Counted from the first letter of the stretch, positions 11,121 to 25,200 are shown. The stretch: DNA of 64,000 bases from Campylorhamphus procurvoides (GCA_013396655.1 WBMV01001232.1:186001-250000); one strand, 5' to 3'. Notes: a model not told the origin generated them from the sequence alone. Numbers and translations: made by a program.

Positions 11121-13299
11121 AAAGAGTACATGCAACACCTTGTTTGGTGTATATCTCTTCTTTTGTCAACTGAGTGTTTGGTTAGCTGGGATACAACTCT
11201 GTCAATTCCTTAAAAAAAGCCTCACTCTGTTTTTCTGGGTTTAATATGAACCTATGTCAGACTCCTTTGCTAGGTGGAGACTACACTGCTGTATTTTTAG
11301 GTGCCACTGAAGAACATTTCAGTGTGATACCTGTATCTATATTCTGGTCCCCAGAGTAGGCTTTAATATGCAAGGAAACATTCCTTTTACTGTGTTTAGC
11401 ATATTTATATACTTTTTCAGTAAAGCCCTGTTAATGTAAATTAAATATGGCATTTGCCATAACCAAATTTGTAAAATTATACTCTTCTGATTATAGAGAA
11501 AGATGTCAGACTCCACTGTTTATTTTTAAAAAGCATTTTAGCATGCAGCCATTTAAGATACTTGGCATGCCAGCCCTGTGCATCCCTTCCCTTCTTTGTC
11601 TCAGTTGTACATATTCATAATGCCTCTTGCTAGATTCAACCTGCCATTTCTGTAGAGCAGGACTTGTAGAACCCTTTGCAGATATGTATTTTATTTTCAT
11701 GATTATGATGTCGTTGACAGGAAGAAACCAGAGATGTTATTTTTTTTCCAATGGTCCAAATATGAGATATTACTGAGCTCTCTGAAGCTTTTTCAGGTTT
11801 ATGATCTTTATCCTTGTGTTTTTACCAGCAGTAATAACAGCACAGGGAATGATCCAAAGTTCATGGTGGTGGCAGTAGTTGAAAAAAAGAGATAAAGATT
11901 AGAGGGGAACAAGCACTGTCCCTATGTGACATTAAGTGGCAAAACCTCCAATTTAGTTAGAAACTGCATACTTTCTCCACACTCTGTACCCCCTAATGAG
12001 ATAACCCTAATGTTACTAAGCTGTTTTGCTGATAACAATACTTTAAAAAAAAACAACTAAACAAAAAAAACCCAAACCCACAAAAAAACCTCAAAACAAC
12101 CCAATGTTTAAAACCACCACCAAATTGTCATTCAGAGGAAAGCAGCATTATCCTGAAGTTCAGTGGAAAGATTCTGTTTCTCTGGTCCTTCTCAGTAACG
12201 ATTTCAAAAAGAAGCACACTAGCTTTGTACCTTCTGTTAAGCAGCCAGTAAAGAAACTCTCTAAACAAAGGGATCTACTAGTAAATATGCCAAGGGAAGT
12301 CACTGACTTTGATAATAACCACTTCATATGATGCATTGTCTAAATAACAAATTTAACATAAACTCTCTTGACAATCCAAAGAATTCATTTAACAAAGCCT
12401 TAGAGGTCAAGAATATTTCATGAGTAATTTTGTGTTTCACTTTGGTTGTAAATAAATGGCTCATGTACTACTTGTTATGATTGGTTTAATGAAAAACAAA
12501 AAAAACCCCAGGCCTTCATTTCCAAAGAATTATAGCTACAATTTGTGTTTTCAAAAACTGCAAGAACAGTTCAAGGTTGACATACAGACTACAACTTTGA
12601 GTTTGACTTTGGAAGTGACCCAAATGTGACTGATTTTTCAGTTAAAAAAAAGCAACTTGTCTAACATATTAATGAATATTCATAAACTTTTAATTAAGCA
12701 TATAAATCACAGCAAGCCATTTAAATCTAATTGTTTATATGCCACTTCTTTGAAGCTAAGTTCTTGCTGATCTAAAAATCAAAAACCATGTTGGTGACAT
12801 TTACACATTCTTATTACTTCATAGTAACATTGAAAGTTACACAGCTACACACCAAACAAGAGAGTCTCAGCTGTGACTCTCTCTTGCTCTGTTGTTTTAG
12901 TGTCTCTGAAAACTCCTTTCTCTGAGCAAGCTCTCCATGGCAGGAAGAACCTCCTTCTTCATCCAGAGAAAACATTTGACCCATTTACTTTTCTGAAGGA
13001 AGGCAACAAATAGTCAGAATAAACAGACCAGCCTACAACATACTGTAAAGAGAAAGATCCTTTTCACTGTATCTTCTAACAGCAAAAATGCAGCTCATAT
13101 CCATATCAGATACCCACAGGTATTTTAAGGTGATTTTCAGGTAAATATATAAATGTATGAAGCCACAGTCTATTCATCATCAGTTATTCCAATCTAAATC
13201 AGATGTAAATCTTATAAAAATTAAAATAGTTTTGCAAGAGCTTTTTATTCTTAAGTGCTGTTTTCCTACATTCTTCTTGTTACATTCTACATTATTCAC
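11121..13299. other. Unique DNA with an A/C-rich tract and a TAAT-rich block
   Basis: No gene is recognised. An A-rich tract with CCCAAACCCA units lies at 12043-12103. A block at 12630-12740, dense in ATTA/TAAT motifs, is discussed as a possible conserved non-coding element. The open frame at 12104-12331 starts inside the A-rich tract and looks fortuitous. Confidence 0.55.
12043..12103. repeat. A/C-rich low-complexity tract
   Basis: Runs of A interrupted by CC and CCC. Simple sequence; it could be the degraded poly(A) of an old retroposition but no body is attached. Confidence 0.75.
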
Positions 13300-14305
13300 C
13301 ACTTGATTTCCTTAAAAAAGTCCATGGACACCAGGAGAAGTTCCCAGCAACTTAAAAAGAGCAAATATTGCAAAAACTTTGAAAAAGAGTATGGGAAAAG
13401 TGTGGAAGTCAGTCTTACTTCAGACTCTGGGTAAATCATTGTGCAAGGCATCTTAGCACACACTTCTGGGCAATGAAGGAGAAGGTGGTGATTGGGAACA
13501 GTCTCGATGGATTTACCAAGGGGAAATCATGCTTGACAAAGCAGAAGTCTTCTATTCTAAAACATGAGAGAGACATGGAGAGACATGAGACACTGTCTTG
13601 GGAAAAGCAGAGGGGGTCACTAAGTAGAGTAAGGCTTCTGCTAGTATAAAAAATGTTCTTGTACCTGAGTTAAGATGTTAGAGTCTGGAAGAGTGGACTA
13701 CTCAATGAATGATCAGAATCACCCTCAGAGGGTCATGATTAATCAGTTGTATTCTGTCTGGAGGCTGGTAAGAAGTGAAGTTCTAGAGGACTTTGCCCTG
13801 GGATCTGTCCTGTTTGAGATCTTCCTCAAATACCTTCAAAGAAATAAAAGAGTTCCCTCTTGTCAAGTATGTCGAGTATGCCAAATCTGAGGGAACAGAC
13901 TCTGTTCAATGGCAAAAATACCCTCCAAAGAGGCCTGGAATGAGAAAGAGAACCCAGCTTGGAATGGGTTAGCAGGAACTTCTGGCAATTGAGTAATGAC
14001 AAATGGAAAAGTACTTTGCCTGGGAAAGAAGAGGAACTGATACCAGTTGCTGAACAAGACTTCAAGGCTGTGATGGATAACAAAGTCACCATTCAGTTAG
14101 CAGTGCCTGATACAAGGAAAGCCTTTTTCACTGTAAGAACAGCTTAACAGTGCAGAGTGAGCAGATAGCCTGGAGAGACTGTACAGTCTCCATAGCTATA
14201 GTGTTTCAAGACTCAAGTAAAATTCTGAGCAGCCTGGTCTGACCCCATAGCTTACCCTGCTTCAGAGAGGGGGCTGGTCTTCTAAGATTCTGTGATCCTA
14301 TGAGT
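13300..14305 (+). mobile_element. Old CR1 LINE, RT region to 3' terminus
   Basis: This degraded CR1 shows the 'GFTKGKSCLTK' block at 13507-13540, a 'GSVLFEIF' block at 13801-13824, the 'gtgatggataacaaagtcacc' type block at about 14070-14090 and a classical CR1 3' terminus 'gattctgtgatcctatga' at 14286-14303. The palm catalytic box is degenerate: the expected aspartates near 13872 are gone. The order and strand of the blocks make this one insertion. It is more diverged than the other CR1 copies here, so probably an older subfamily. Short open frames at 13675-13890 and 13959-14147 are parts of this relic. Confidence 0.8.
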
Positions 14306-17300
14306 TTAGAAATGCCTTGAATAGCTTGCATATGCCAGAAACACTGTTTATCCCATAACAGTATACAAGTTATTGGTATTTTAGAAAGGCTTATAATAGA
14401 ATACAGTCAATAGTGTTATTGTATTCACAACAATGAAAACAATGTATTTTCTTGATAATGGAACATTAATTTCCCACCATTGCTACAGAAAAAAAGATTT
14501 CATACAGATACAGGATAAATACTAAAGAGCTCACTGATAATTTTTTAGCTAGGTCTGACAGGCAAAGTTATGCCAAATGATACATCAGTTCTGGTTTGGT
14601 GGTAAGATGATCAGAAGCTGGTGAAACTTGAACAATGAAGTACCCTGAGAAAGGGTACCATAACAATTTATTTTTTTTAATTATAAAGGCAGAAAGAGAA
14701 TAACAATTGAAAGGAGTAGAACAGAAGCAGATAAAAAAAACCCAAATAGTCCATTTCTTAGTTATCCCCAGTTATAGCTTTAATCTTTGCATTTCCCTCA
14801 CTCTCTTCTAACTCATGATTTTCAAGCAGTAACAGGCAACTACTTTTATTTTGAATCCTTCATGAGCTAGAATCTTCACAAAAAAATCTAACTGTCAGAT
14901 ACAAAACTGACATCTATGAAATATTATTTTTATTTCAGGACTCTCCAGTACATGTTTGGTTCCCCTCCTAAAGATCTATTTTATTTTATTTTATTTTATT
15001 TTTGCTTAATAGTACATTCAACTTTACCTTTACAGCTTTCCATATAAAAACAAAGTAACTCTAATGCCATTTCTTTAAGACTGTCTAAAGGGGCCTATTT
15101 CAAAGTATGCCTCTTCTCAAAGATTTCTGCATGTGTGATTCTAATGTTTTGAATTTTATCAAAAACTGTCATAATATAGCAACTATAATGCACATAAATC
15201 AAGGATCTGAGAATTCCAGTGAGGATATCCTACAATGTTTTCTAAATCAGAAGGCAAACCTATTAATTTATTTTATTTTATAGGAACCTCTTTTGAGCGA
15301 TGCAAAGAGATTTCTAGAGAGGCACTGTGTTCCTGCCCTTGCAAATCATCAAATTAAGTGGTCTTAAGAGTGTTCTGCAGGACAATGACCTAAAATTTGT
15401 ATACCTTTCCTTCATTCCTCAAATAAGAGAGAGTAATTCTTGAGTGCAGTTGGCTTTTCTGTGATAGAATTTTAAAAGAAGCAAGCAAAGTCTTCTAATA
15501 TACTTCCTGATAGAAAACACTGTAGAAAACACTAACATGAGTAATTTGCAGTTTGCTCCTGCTTGTCCCAAAAGACTGTGTGCATTAGGTTTTACTGATT
15601 TTTAGGACAGTGAGGCAAACAGATCAAGATAATTGCTAGAGAAGAAAATAAAAATGCAACAGCTTCTTATAATTTTTAACCAAATTTTTATCAAATCATA
15701 TTGATAACTGAAATAATAATTCTCATGATATAGCCAAATATTGGCCAATTATTTAAAAATCATATTAATGGTATAATTTATGGCTTGTTGACATCAATAG
15801 GAGAAATTAAATAGACATCAGTGATAATGGGATGATACCATGATGCACTACATTGAAACAACATCCTGAAACAGGATTTAATTGAAAGTTTTTACTCCAA
15901 ACCTAATAAAATGTGCCAGCAAGTTTTAGTGGTACAAAAATGCAGTTATTCCTTGTACTTTGGTCTACTAGGCAACAGGTACTTCCAAAATTAATTTAAA
16001 CACATGCTCACGCCCTGCCTAAACTCTCCACAGTTGCTGGATGACAGCTGGTAGATATGTGGATTTAAACATCAGCAGCCCAGGAAAGAAATTACTTACA
16101 GTCTAAAAGAGAAGGGCCCAAATGCTACATCGTAGCAGTTCTCAGCCTCCTATAAACACAAGAATTTGAATTTAACAGAATGCTCTTCCACTATAACAGC
16201 TTAAAAACATGGGATACTATGGAAAAGAAGTTTGCTCTGCCTGAAGGAAAACGATGATGGTTGTTCCACCTGCCGTTTCCAGTAACACACATTTGGGGCA
16301 CTTGGCCAATAAATGGATGATCCATGTTTGATTTCCTTTTATATCTGACAGGATTTAAATCTATTTTCTATTTCCTAGTTGTCAAGGTATAAAATGGCAA
16401 AGAAAAGAAATGGGCTATGTACATATGCCAGAGGAGAGGAGACCTGTTTTCTGCTTCTGGAGCTTTTCACAAGTTTTACAAGAGTCAAGTATAGTGTTAA
16501 ATACAAAGTGAATTTGGGAATTAGAAGACATGATGTTTCTCAAAGAACTGAGAAACCATTGTGACAGCCATGAGCTGCTTTAACACACTGATGTCACTGC
16601 ATCCTTCATGAAATGCAACGTACTCACTCTTTAAAGAAAAACAATTAACATAGGTGCTGTTTACATCCTACATGGTAGCCTACTCATTAAAGTGTTCATA
16701 ACCAAAAAGAATTTTCATGAAAAAGTTCAAAATGAAGGATATTTCAGCTTTGAGTTTCTTACACGGGTTTGAACCAAGAAGACATGAAGTTTGAATGTGT
16801 TCAGTGTGAGAATGAAATTAGTAAAAGATTTCCAGCCTCTGTTTGAATGATACAGGTGTCAGGCACTTATAAAAGGAATAGTAGAGCTGATTGCTTCTTC
16901 CTTTAGAGTCACCTTTCATTTTCTTCTTAAAGGTTGATGAACCCACCTTCTGGATCTCAAGATAGCAGAGTTAGGTGCCTAAACTCCAGAGATGGATGTG
17001 ATTCCTGATCTCTCTCTGGGCTTAAGGTATGTTATGATAATTGCAATTCTTTGTTTGTATTCAGGATTTTATAACTTCAGTGGAGAGCACTCTCTGTCCC
17101 TAGACACAATAGGAGACCTAATGGGACCTGATAGCAGAGCACACAGTGGAAACTGAAAGCACTGAATTTCTTTCATGGATTTCATGAAGAAGCAGAGCCT
17201 GAGAGGACTATCAATATCCAGCATTGAACCCTAATGGCAATTCCAGTTTATTCACTGCCTCAAGAGGGTTTATAGATCATATTTCCCATCATCCATTCCT

Positions 17301-20300
17301 TCTTGTGAGGTTAAAAAGCAACAGTTGTTATTCCCACTCAGTGTTTGTGTTCTTATATTCGCCCAGTATCATGCTATGCATTTTTATTATCTGTGCTGTA
17401 ATAGAAAGCAAATAAAAACAATGTTATAAATTCAATAAAACAATAGGCAAAGATACAACATAGGGCCCTGGAGAAAATGTTTGTGAATAGCAGGCAGAAA
17501 CTAAAATGTGAAATGAATATTGATCTTTTTGCTATGACTGAAGAATACAGAGTGCACAAACAATGGAGGAAGGAAAGGATGTATGGGTTTTTCCTATGTA
17601 GCATGACTGAATTTCTGTAGTCACCCTTCAAGCAGCAGACAAACAAATGTAATACTTGATTGTTACAATTATGGGGTGGTTTGTATTATGAAGTGTGAAT
17701 CTCCACTGGTAAGGATAAAGCTTACCTTCTCATTATGATCTTGAGTGTTGAACCTTTTCCTAAAGTTCTCTAAAATAGGCTGACATGGGACTGGCTGGAA
17801 TTACCTGAAGATGCCATTTTCAGATATTTTTTGTCTGCAACAGAAAACCCAGAGGAAAAAAGTTACAAACACAAAAAAGCCCAACTCACAAACAAATTAT
17901 AGACTGAAATCCCCTTGACTCCATAAGAACTAGAATTTCACTAGTGACTTTTAAAAAATATCTCTTTAATTTATAGTAAATGGGCCACCTTTAGCTTGCA
18001 GTCCTCCTTGAAAAATACCAACAATTACCTTGAGACATTTAAAATAAACTCTTAGCCAGGCTTTACTTCCTGTATTCAACAACTATAGACTCTCATTGCA
18101 ATTGTTTAGTGACATATAATGGTCATGTTTTGCTGTGACCTGAATCCTGAAGAAAAATATCTCTCCCCAAGTCATTATTTGAAAAATGTCAAAGTTTCTT
18201 GACTACTTCTATTTATTAAAGCCTACAGTTCCTTTAGCATCTCTTCCTATTGCAAATAACATGAAAGGGACCAGTCTTCTAATGTAATTGAGATGTGTGT
18301 CTATGTGATATGAGACATAGAAAGAGATTGAAACTTCCTTTACTTAGTGTACCTCTCATGACCTGCAGACAAAGCCTTCAAGGTACTCACACTTTCCCTC
18401 AGAAATACCAGAACATACTTAGAATCTAATGAATTTCTCTAAGAAAATTCCCTTTGAGACTGAATACTCTCTGAAAGTGAAAAACAGAAAGTTGGGTAAG
18501 CCTGAAGGATTAAAATGATGGTGGTTTGAACATAGCAAAGTTCTTATTTGAAAGTGATGGCAGACTTTACATGATTACAGATAACAACATCTAAACCAAG
18601 AAATAAAAAGTGCTGTATTATGAAATTGTCAGTCTCATACATTTGTTTAATTTCTATATGAAAGATTTCTAAGCTATTTTTTTAATTAAGAAGTTTTACA
18701 AAACTTAAGTAAACTCCACTGTGATTCTTCTTAAAGATGTCAGATACTACTGTAATGGAAATATTTCACTTACTGAGAACATATCTATTTTTTACTTGAG
18801 TTGCAGCTTATTCCCCAAAATGGTTCATTTGATCCAAGTTAGTGAACTAAAGATAACCATGGGAGCATTTTTTTTCTCTCACTTTAATTACAGAAATATA
18901 TTTTGATACATAATTTAAAAGAGCTGTTTTAAGTGGGGTTTTAGTGGCTCTTTCCTTTTCAAAAGGAAAGTTATTTAAGATAATAGACTGATAAAACCCA
19001 CTAATTTCACAGTTGTTGATTTAAATAATCTGTAATAAAAAATACATTTTTTTTTCTGCCAAATACTTCAGCAAGAAAAGTAATGCAGATGACAATCACT
19101 TTCTACTCATTCTAGCCAATAGATCAGATATGGTAAATTTAGAAGAAAAGACCTAAATAAAATTGTAAAGTTATTATAGATATGGTATGTCGATGTTGAA
19201 TCAGAGAAATTATTGGAGTAGAAAAAAGTATTCAGCAATTAGTCATTATGAAGCTAGAAATAATAAAGAGCATATTGTTGTATATAAACTGTTAGTTTGA
19301 TATTTTTCACAGTCCATGGAAAATGCCTCCATGCTGATTTCTTCACCCATTTATTTGTCCCACTGAATTTTTCAGCCCTAAAATGAAAAGCATACATCTA
19401 GCATTCTGGATACAGTCACATTAAAAGCAAATGAGTACATTTTAGCTAGCCTCAGTCACATCAAGGGTCATAACAACAAAGAAATATAATTATTCTTCCA
19501 ACCATGTCTATATTATAGTCAAGCTTTAACTAAGTGCTGGGTTTCTGTAAGCAAGGAAAAATATGATTCATTTTATGGTACACACCGAAAAAACCAGATT
19601 CCAGACGTTACAAACGAAGACAGGAAACAGTATGAGAGATGGAGAAATGCTAACAAAAAAGTCACCAGCTCCTTTTTCTTATATTTAGGTCAGCTTTGTC
19701 TCATTTTAGAATTGCAGAGATTCAGCAGAAAGACAGGTAAGTCTCTTCTATGTGTGGATCTCCAGCAGTTAGAGATCTAAACCTGAATTGTAGTATTGAT
19801 ATGACAGCTCCTAATACAAATGGCAGTGCAGACATATAATGCTTTCATAAAGAAAACACACTGCTTAGCAAACGATGCAATGCATTTATTACTAAAAAGA
19901 TGTAGTCCTTTATTACAGTACCAATATATCTTTAGTCTTGAAGTGACTAATGCATGGATGAAACTGCAATGCTGCTATCTAAAAGAAATGGGATTGGGCC
20001 CTATGCAGTTTATAAATAAGAACAGTTTTTCTGTCTGTAACTCTTATCTGACCATCTAGAAATAGCTGAAATAACTTGGAAGAACTGTAGATTTCAAAAC
20101 TCCTTAAAATAAACTATGGACAAATGGATGCATTTCTGTTACAGATGATACCTGTCTCTTGAAATGTTTTTCTGAGCCAGGTCTTAGTACATAAGGGTAG
20201 GTGTGGGAAACCTGCTGGTCTTCTTCCAAGGGTTAAACTTTCCCTAATCATGTGGCTGACATTGCAAGTGTTGTTTGTAGATAGCTGTAAGTAATACCTA

Positions 20301-20699
20301 GAAAAATAGAAAGGATAATCATCCCGAGAGCTTGTGGAACAGACTCAGAGGTTGGTTTTTGTTTTTAGGGGGTTTTTTTTAGCAATATTTAATGGACTCC
20401 AACACACCAGTTTTAAATAACTAGATTTAGTGAGAACAGATGTGTGCTTTCAGCATCCTGAGCTGTAGTTTTTTTCATATGAATTAAGCAAGAGAAAAGA
20501 AAGTGAAATCATCATAATAGTCACACATACAGTAAATATGAAATGAATTACTTTCATCTAGAATCCCAGCGTTGAAGGACAGGGAAGGTTTCATTTGTAA
20601 ATTAGAGTTATGGTACACAAGTGTCCCAAACTACAATAGATAATTATTTTCTGTAGGATTAGTCAGTTCCTTAAATATAATCAATAATGAGTCCTATAA
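14306..20699. other. Long unique interval, no gene recognised
   Basis: Over 6 kb without a recognised exon or large repeat. It holds a pentanucleotide tract at 14977-15003 and a slowly varying AT-rich block at 15660-15800 that resembles conserved non-coding DNA. Short frames at 16379-16564, 17224-17415, 17374-17646 (-), 18721-18906 and 19820-20059 have no recognisable domains. Confidence 0.55.
14977..15003. repeat. (ATTTT)n microsatellite
   Basis: About five near-perfect ATTTT units following a pyrimidine-rich segment. Confidence 0.85.
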
Positions 20700-21725
20700 A
20701 TATTTTCAAAGATTAAGGCTTTTGACACTGTCTCCCAGCATATTCTCATAGATAAGCTGTATCAGACACTGAAATGAACTGAAAACTGGCTAAATAACTA
20801 TGCCCAAAGTGCAGAGATCAGTAGAAAAAAGTTTTTTTGGAGGCCAATAGTGTTCTCTAAGAGTCAATACTGAGTTCTATCCTATTGAAAGACCTGAATC
20901 ATGAGATAGAGAGTGTATGTTCAGGAAGTTTACTAGGAATACAAAACTGGGATGTATGGCTGATATGCCACAGTAATGACCTGTCATCCAGAGGGACCTT
21001 GACAGGCTGGAATAATGGGTTGAGAGAACCTCATTTAATTCAACAAAGGGAAATGCAAATTCCTGCACCTGGTAAGGAACAATGCCAAACACCAATACAA
21101 CCTGAGGTCTGCCAGGCTGAAAAGCAGCTTTTCAGGAAATTTCCTAGGGGTTCTCTTGGACACCAACTTAAACATGTCAGCAGTGTTTTCTTACAGGAAA
21201 TATAGCCAAATGGTATCCTGACTACTTTAGACACAGTATTGCCAGCTGGTTGAGGAAGGCAGTGCTTCCCCTCTACTGAGCAGTGGAGAGGCCACACCCA
21301 GAGTACTGTGTCTAGTTCTGGGCTTCTCAGTACAAAAGAAAGAGTCTAGGAAAGGGCCACAAATACATTGCAATGACTGGGCAGGAGCACCTTTCCTGTG
21401 AGGAAAGCCTACAAGACCCAAGAATGCTCAGTGAAAGGAAAAGAATGCTCAGGATGAGTTTTGTCAGTGTATGTAGATACATGAAGGGAGGCAATGGAGC
21501 AAGGCATTTTTAGAGCTTCACAGTGACAGAACTAGAGGTAATGGGCACAAACAAGAACACTGCAGGGGCCATATGAACAACAGAGAACACTCTTTTACTG
21601 TGACCAAGCACTGGCACAGGTTGCCCAGAGAGGTTGTGGAGTCTCTGTCCCTCAAGATACTGAAAAGTTGGGGGTTGGACCAGATGGTCCCTTCCAATAT
21701 CAAACAGTCCGTGACTTTATGATGG
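20700..21725 (+). mobile_element. CR1 LINE, RT palm to 3' end
   Basis: The copy begins in the RT palm with 'KAFDTV' at 20715-20732 followed by the 'SQHILI' block. It runs through the C-terminal ORF2 region ('caaattcctgcacctgg' at 21056, 'gagtactgtgtctagttctgggc' type text at 21300-21324) and the 3' UTR ('tggcacaggttgcccagagagg' type text at 21611-21633). It closes with 'ggaccagatggtcccttcc' at 21677 and a decayed terminal repeat at about 21708-21724. 5' truncation is typical of target-primed reverse transcription. Frameshifts and stops show it is inactive. The open frames reported across 20877-21703 on both strands derive from it. Confidence 0.92.
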
Positions 21726-23741
21726 GCATAAATATTTTCTTCCTTTAATTTCTGAGATGTGAAGCATATTCTATCATCACTGACCCTGAATTATATGTTC
21801 AGCTGTCTTTCTTGAATTTATTAGATCGTTTTCTTCAGGTATCATGTAAATTTTGAAGGCCTATTGCTGATGCAAAAGCCATTGAAGACAGCAGGGTCCT
21901 AAGTGACTACGTAATCTCATTTCCACGCTTTTGTTCTACTCACTGAACATAATAATATGAGAACAGTAAAAGAACAGAATAAAGACAAGGACAAAATGAT
22001 TATGTGGGCACTTGGGAGGTGAATGTATCTGGTTCTGCTTTTTTCATAAGCTAATGCATAATTATTTTCTTCAATTAGATGAAATCAGTTAAAAAGATTA
22101 ACTAATCAATAACTGGGGGGAGAAAAAAGAGCAGGAGGGGAAAGGTCCTGAGGATCTTAATTTCACATTATTTTACAAATTAAAGAAGGAAAAATGAATG
22201 CTAGTCATGCAGTATGCACTGTAAAAAAAAAAAAACAAAACAACTTTCCTCCTTCAAAATTTGTCTGGGTAAGCTTGGCTTTTCTAGTATCACAATTTAA
22301 TTCCTTCATGAACTTTTAGAATGTTTCTGGTATTCAGGCATCAAGACGCCTTTTCCCACATTTTCGCAAACTTTCACCAATGGTGTTGCATAATGTTCCA
22401 AATGAAAGACTATTAGACTACTATCTGCATAATCCTAAAATACTTGGAACCAGAATTTTTCAGTATTTTCATCATTGACAAGGCACTCTGGAGAACAGGT
22501 GATTTTTGTTTGTAGACCACTGGGAATGGTATTTCAAAACTGACTGCAAGATGATTTTACAAAATTCATCAGAAGTCCTTCTGGATGACTTTTGTGGGCT
22601 TTTGCTCTCACTTGTATAGTGAGTAGAACACAAAGGTGTCAGAAAGACACACACACACACACACAAAAACCAACCAACCAACCAACTAACCAACCAAAAC
22701 CGAGAGCAGATTAAACCAAAACAACCCATCCCCCACCCAAAAAAGAAAACCAACCAAAAAAGAACAATCCAGATATCTGTATGTGTGTCAGTTGAGGGCA
22801 GAAGAAATCAATGGAACACCTTAACTCATCTCCTATGTAATAGTCTACCAGATTGATATCCACGTACTTCTGTGTAGTGCCCAATAGCATCACTTGATTT
22901 CAATGAACTATTAATAGAATATATGTTTTCATTAGTATTCTGTTACAACTGCCATTACTACCCGGTTATAATTTGCTACCATTTATTTCTTAAAAAAAAA
23001 CACCACTGACCTATTCATTTCAGTTTGTGCACATTCCACTTGCAGTCATTATGTCTTTTCTCCATTCTGTTTGAAAGTAGGAAGATTTTATTCATTGGGA
23101 CAATTCTCATATTTCTCTTCATGAAGAAAGCAGAGGAATGTTCAGAAGATCTGCCTTTATCTTATCCTCACCACTGTTTAATCTGTAGAAATTCTAGATG
23201 TGATATCTAGAGAGTTCTGTAAGTAGTAATTTTGTGTTTACTTCCAGATAATTGATTAAAATTATTAATAGCCTTAGCCTTAGTTTTGGTCACTGTGGAA
23301 CCTCATGTAAATAACTCCATCATTGTGTCAACTGCTATTGTATATTTGCCAGGTAGTTGGCTCCATTTAAAATGCTGCTTAGTGTGTTCTAAGTAATCTG
23401 CTATATAGCAACCCCAAACTTTCTTCAGGGAATTAATTAATGCTGTATGTATAATGTATGTTCTTTATTTCTATGTGTTTAGCTTATATTTTTTTCTTAA
23501 AGCCTCTATTATTAACACCTATGTTTAAAAGCAATCTGAAGTGCCTGTCCTCATTTATACCTATTTTGCCATGAGGTTTTAACCTATCACTGTGAACAGA
23601 AGAATGTCACTTTATTTTAGTATTACAGTCTAACCCCTTTTTAATCCATTTAATACAAACCACAGTGATTTAATATACACAGTTCTTTTCCCCTCAGCAC
23701 ATTGTGTCAAACTGCATAAAATGCTATACATACTATAACAG
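21726..23741. other. Unique DNA with one satellite tract
   Basis: No gene recognised. Contains a poly(A)-like run at about 22223-22235 and the CA/AACC tract at 22647-22768. The Trp/Val-rich reverse-strand frames at 22472-22893 are translations of that tract. Confidence 0.6.
22647..22768. repeat. (AC)n-(CAAC)n compound microsatellite
   Basis: About nine AC units lead into CAAC/CCAA tetramers, then an A/C-rich stretch up to 22768. Probably length-variable. Confidence 0.92.
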
Positions 23742-24275
23742 TGGTCCGGTTTCAGCTCAGATAGTTTTCTTCCCAGTAGCTGGTATAGAGCTGTGTTTTG
23801 GATTTAGGATGAGAATAGCATTGATAACACACTGATGTTTTTCTTATTGCTGAGCAGGGCTCACAGAGAGTCAAGTCCTTTTCTCTTTCTCACCTCACCA
23901 TCAGGGAGGATGAGGGTGCACAAGAAGTTGGGAGGGGACACAGCCAGGACAGTTGGCTCTAGCAGACACAAGGCATATCCCATACCATAAGGTGTTATGT
24001 TCAGTGTATACATTTAGAGGAAAGCTGACTGGGGAATGCTACTCAAGTACAGTCTGGGCATTGATCTGTTGGTGCTGAGAAATTGCACTGTGTATCACTT
24101 GTTTTGGATGTTCTAATTATTTTTGGATTTATGTTATTTTTATTATTCTGCTTTTCTGCTCCAGTAAACTGTCTTTATCTCAACCTCCAAATTTTACTTT
24201 TTTTCCAATTGCACCTGGGAAGTGAAGCAATAAGCCAGCAGCTATGTGATGTTTAGCTGTGCAACAATAAAACAA
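23742..24275 (+). mobile_element. Degraded endogenous retrovirus solo LTR
   Basis: Long match to the avian ERV LTR whose body reads 'agtagctggtatagagctgtgttttgg' type text at 23775-23801, 'ttgctgagcagggctcaca' at 23848, 'gttgggaggggacacagcc' at 23927, 'aattgcactgtgtatcact' at 24082 and 'aaactgtctttatctcaacc' at 24166. It ends near 24275 in an eroded form of the usual 'GGGTTAAACCACAACA'. The cAMP-response-like octamer seen in the sister copies is mutated here (about 23990). It is a lone LTR with no internal retroviral sequence on either side, as expected from LTR-LTR recombination. Exact ends are approximate. Confidence 0.82.
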
Positions 24276-24474
24276 TTGAAATTGGGTTCATTTTACAAAA
24301 CCTAAAAGAAATAACTAATAAAACCTAATAAAGCTATAATGGTCTTTAATTAATTACATACTAGTACTTGAGTTTTTTATTATCTGAATTCTGTCAACTT
24401 TGTCAGATTTTTCTAGGGACTGACACTGTAGTTTATCTGTAATTGCTGTTCATTCCCCATGTCTTATGAGCACA
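24276..24474. other. Short spacer
   Basis: AT-rich sequence between the LTR and a CR1 fragment. Nothing recognised. Confidence 0.6.
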
Positions 24475-25200
24475 ATAGCTGGACTTTTACAGTCTTCCTT
24501 TCTTGTAGTAAGGGGGCCAGAACTGAACACAGGATTCAATGCGTGGCCTCACCAGTGCCCAGTACAGGGAGATGATCACTGCACTGGTCCTGCTGGCCAC
24601 ACTATTTCTGAAACAAGCTGGGATGCTCCTGCCTTTTTTGCCACCTGGACACACTGCTGGCTCATGTTCAGCCAGCTGCTGACCAACAACACTAGGTCTT
24701 TTTCTGCTGGGCAGTTTTCCAGTGACTCTTCTCCAAGCCTGTAGCATTGAATGTGGTTGTTGTGAGCTAAGGGCAGGACTTGGCACTTTGCCTTGTTGAA
24801 CCTCACATAATTGGCCTCAGCCCATCTATCCAGCCTTCAGATCCCTCTGCAGAGACTTCTTACCCTACAGCAGATTAACACTTTGCCCGACTTGGTGTCA
24901 TCTGCAAACTGAGTGAGGGTGCACTGAATCCGGTCATCCAGGTCATGGATAAAGATATTAAACAGAACTGGCCCCAACACTGAGCCTTGGGGAACACCAC
25001 TTGTAACAGGCTGCCAGCTGCTCCATGCACCATGACACTCTGGGCCCTGCCATCCAGCCAGTTTTTTACCCAGGAAACTGCACTCATCCAAGCCCTGAGA
25101 ATCCTGTTTCTCCAAGAGAAGGCTGTGGGAAATGCTTTCAAAGGCTACTAAAGTCCAGGTTGACAACATCGATGGATCTCTTTGCACAGATGGAGAGAAC
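24475..25200 (-). mobile_element. CR1 LINE, RT and C-terminal ORF2 fragment
   Basis: Read on the reverse strand this is one of the best-preserved CR1 segments of the window. It shows the '[14 protein letters not shown]' block (about 25155-25114), 'KKLAGWQG' (thumb side, about 25067), '[18 protein letters not shown]' (about 25005-24952) and the catalytic 'FADDTK' at 24910-24893. It then continues into the C-terminal region, with the + strand complement 'gctggctcatgttcagcc' at 24657-24674 and 'ttcttgtagtaagggggcc' at 24502-24520. A frame of 129 codons survives (25226-24837). Endonuclease, N-terminal RT and the 3' UTR are missing, so it is inactive. Unusually it lacks the 3' end, which implies later deletion rather than simple 5' truncation. 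Confidence 0.93.
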
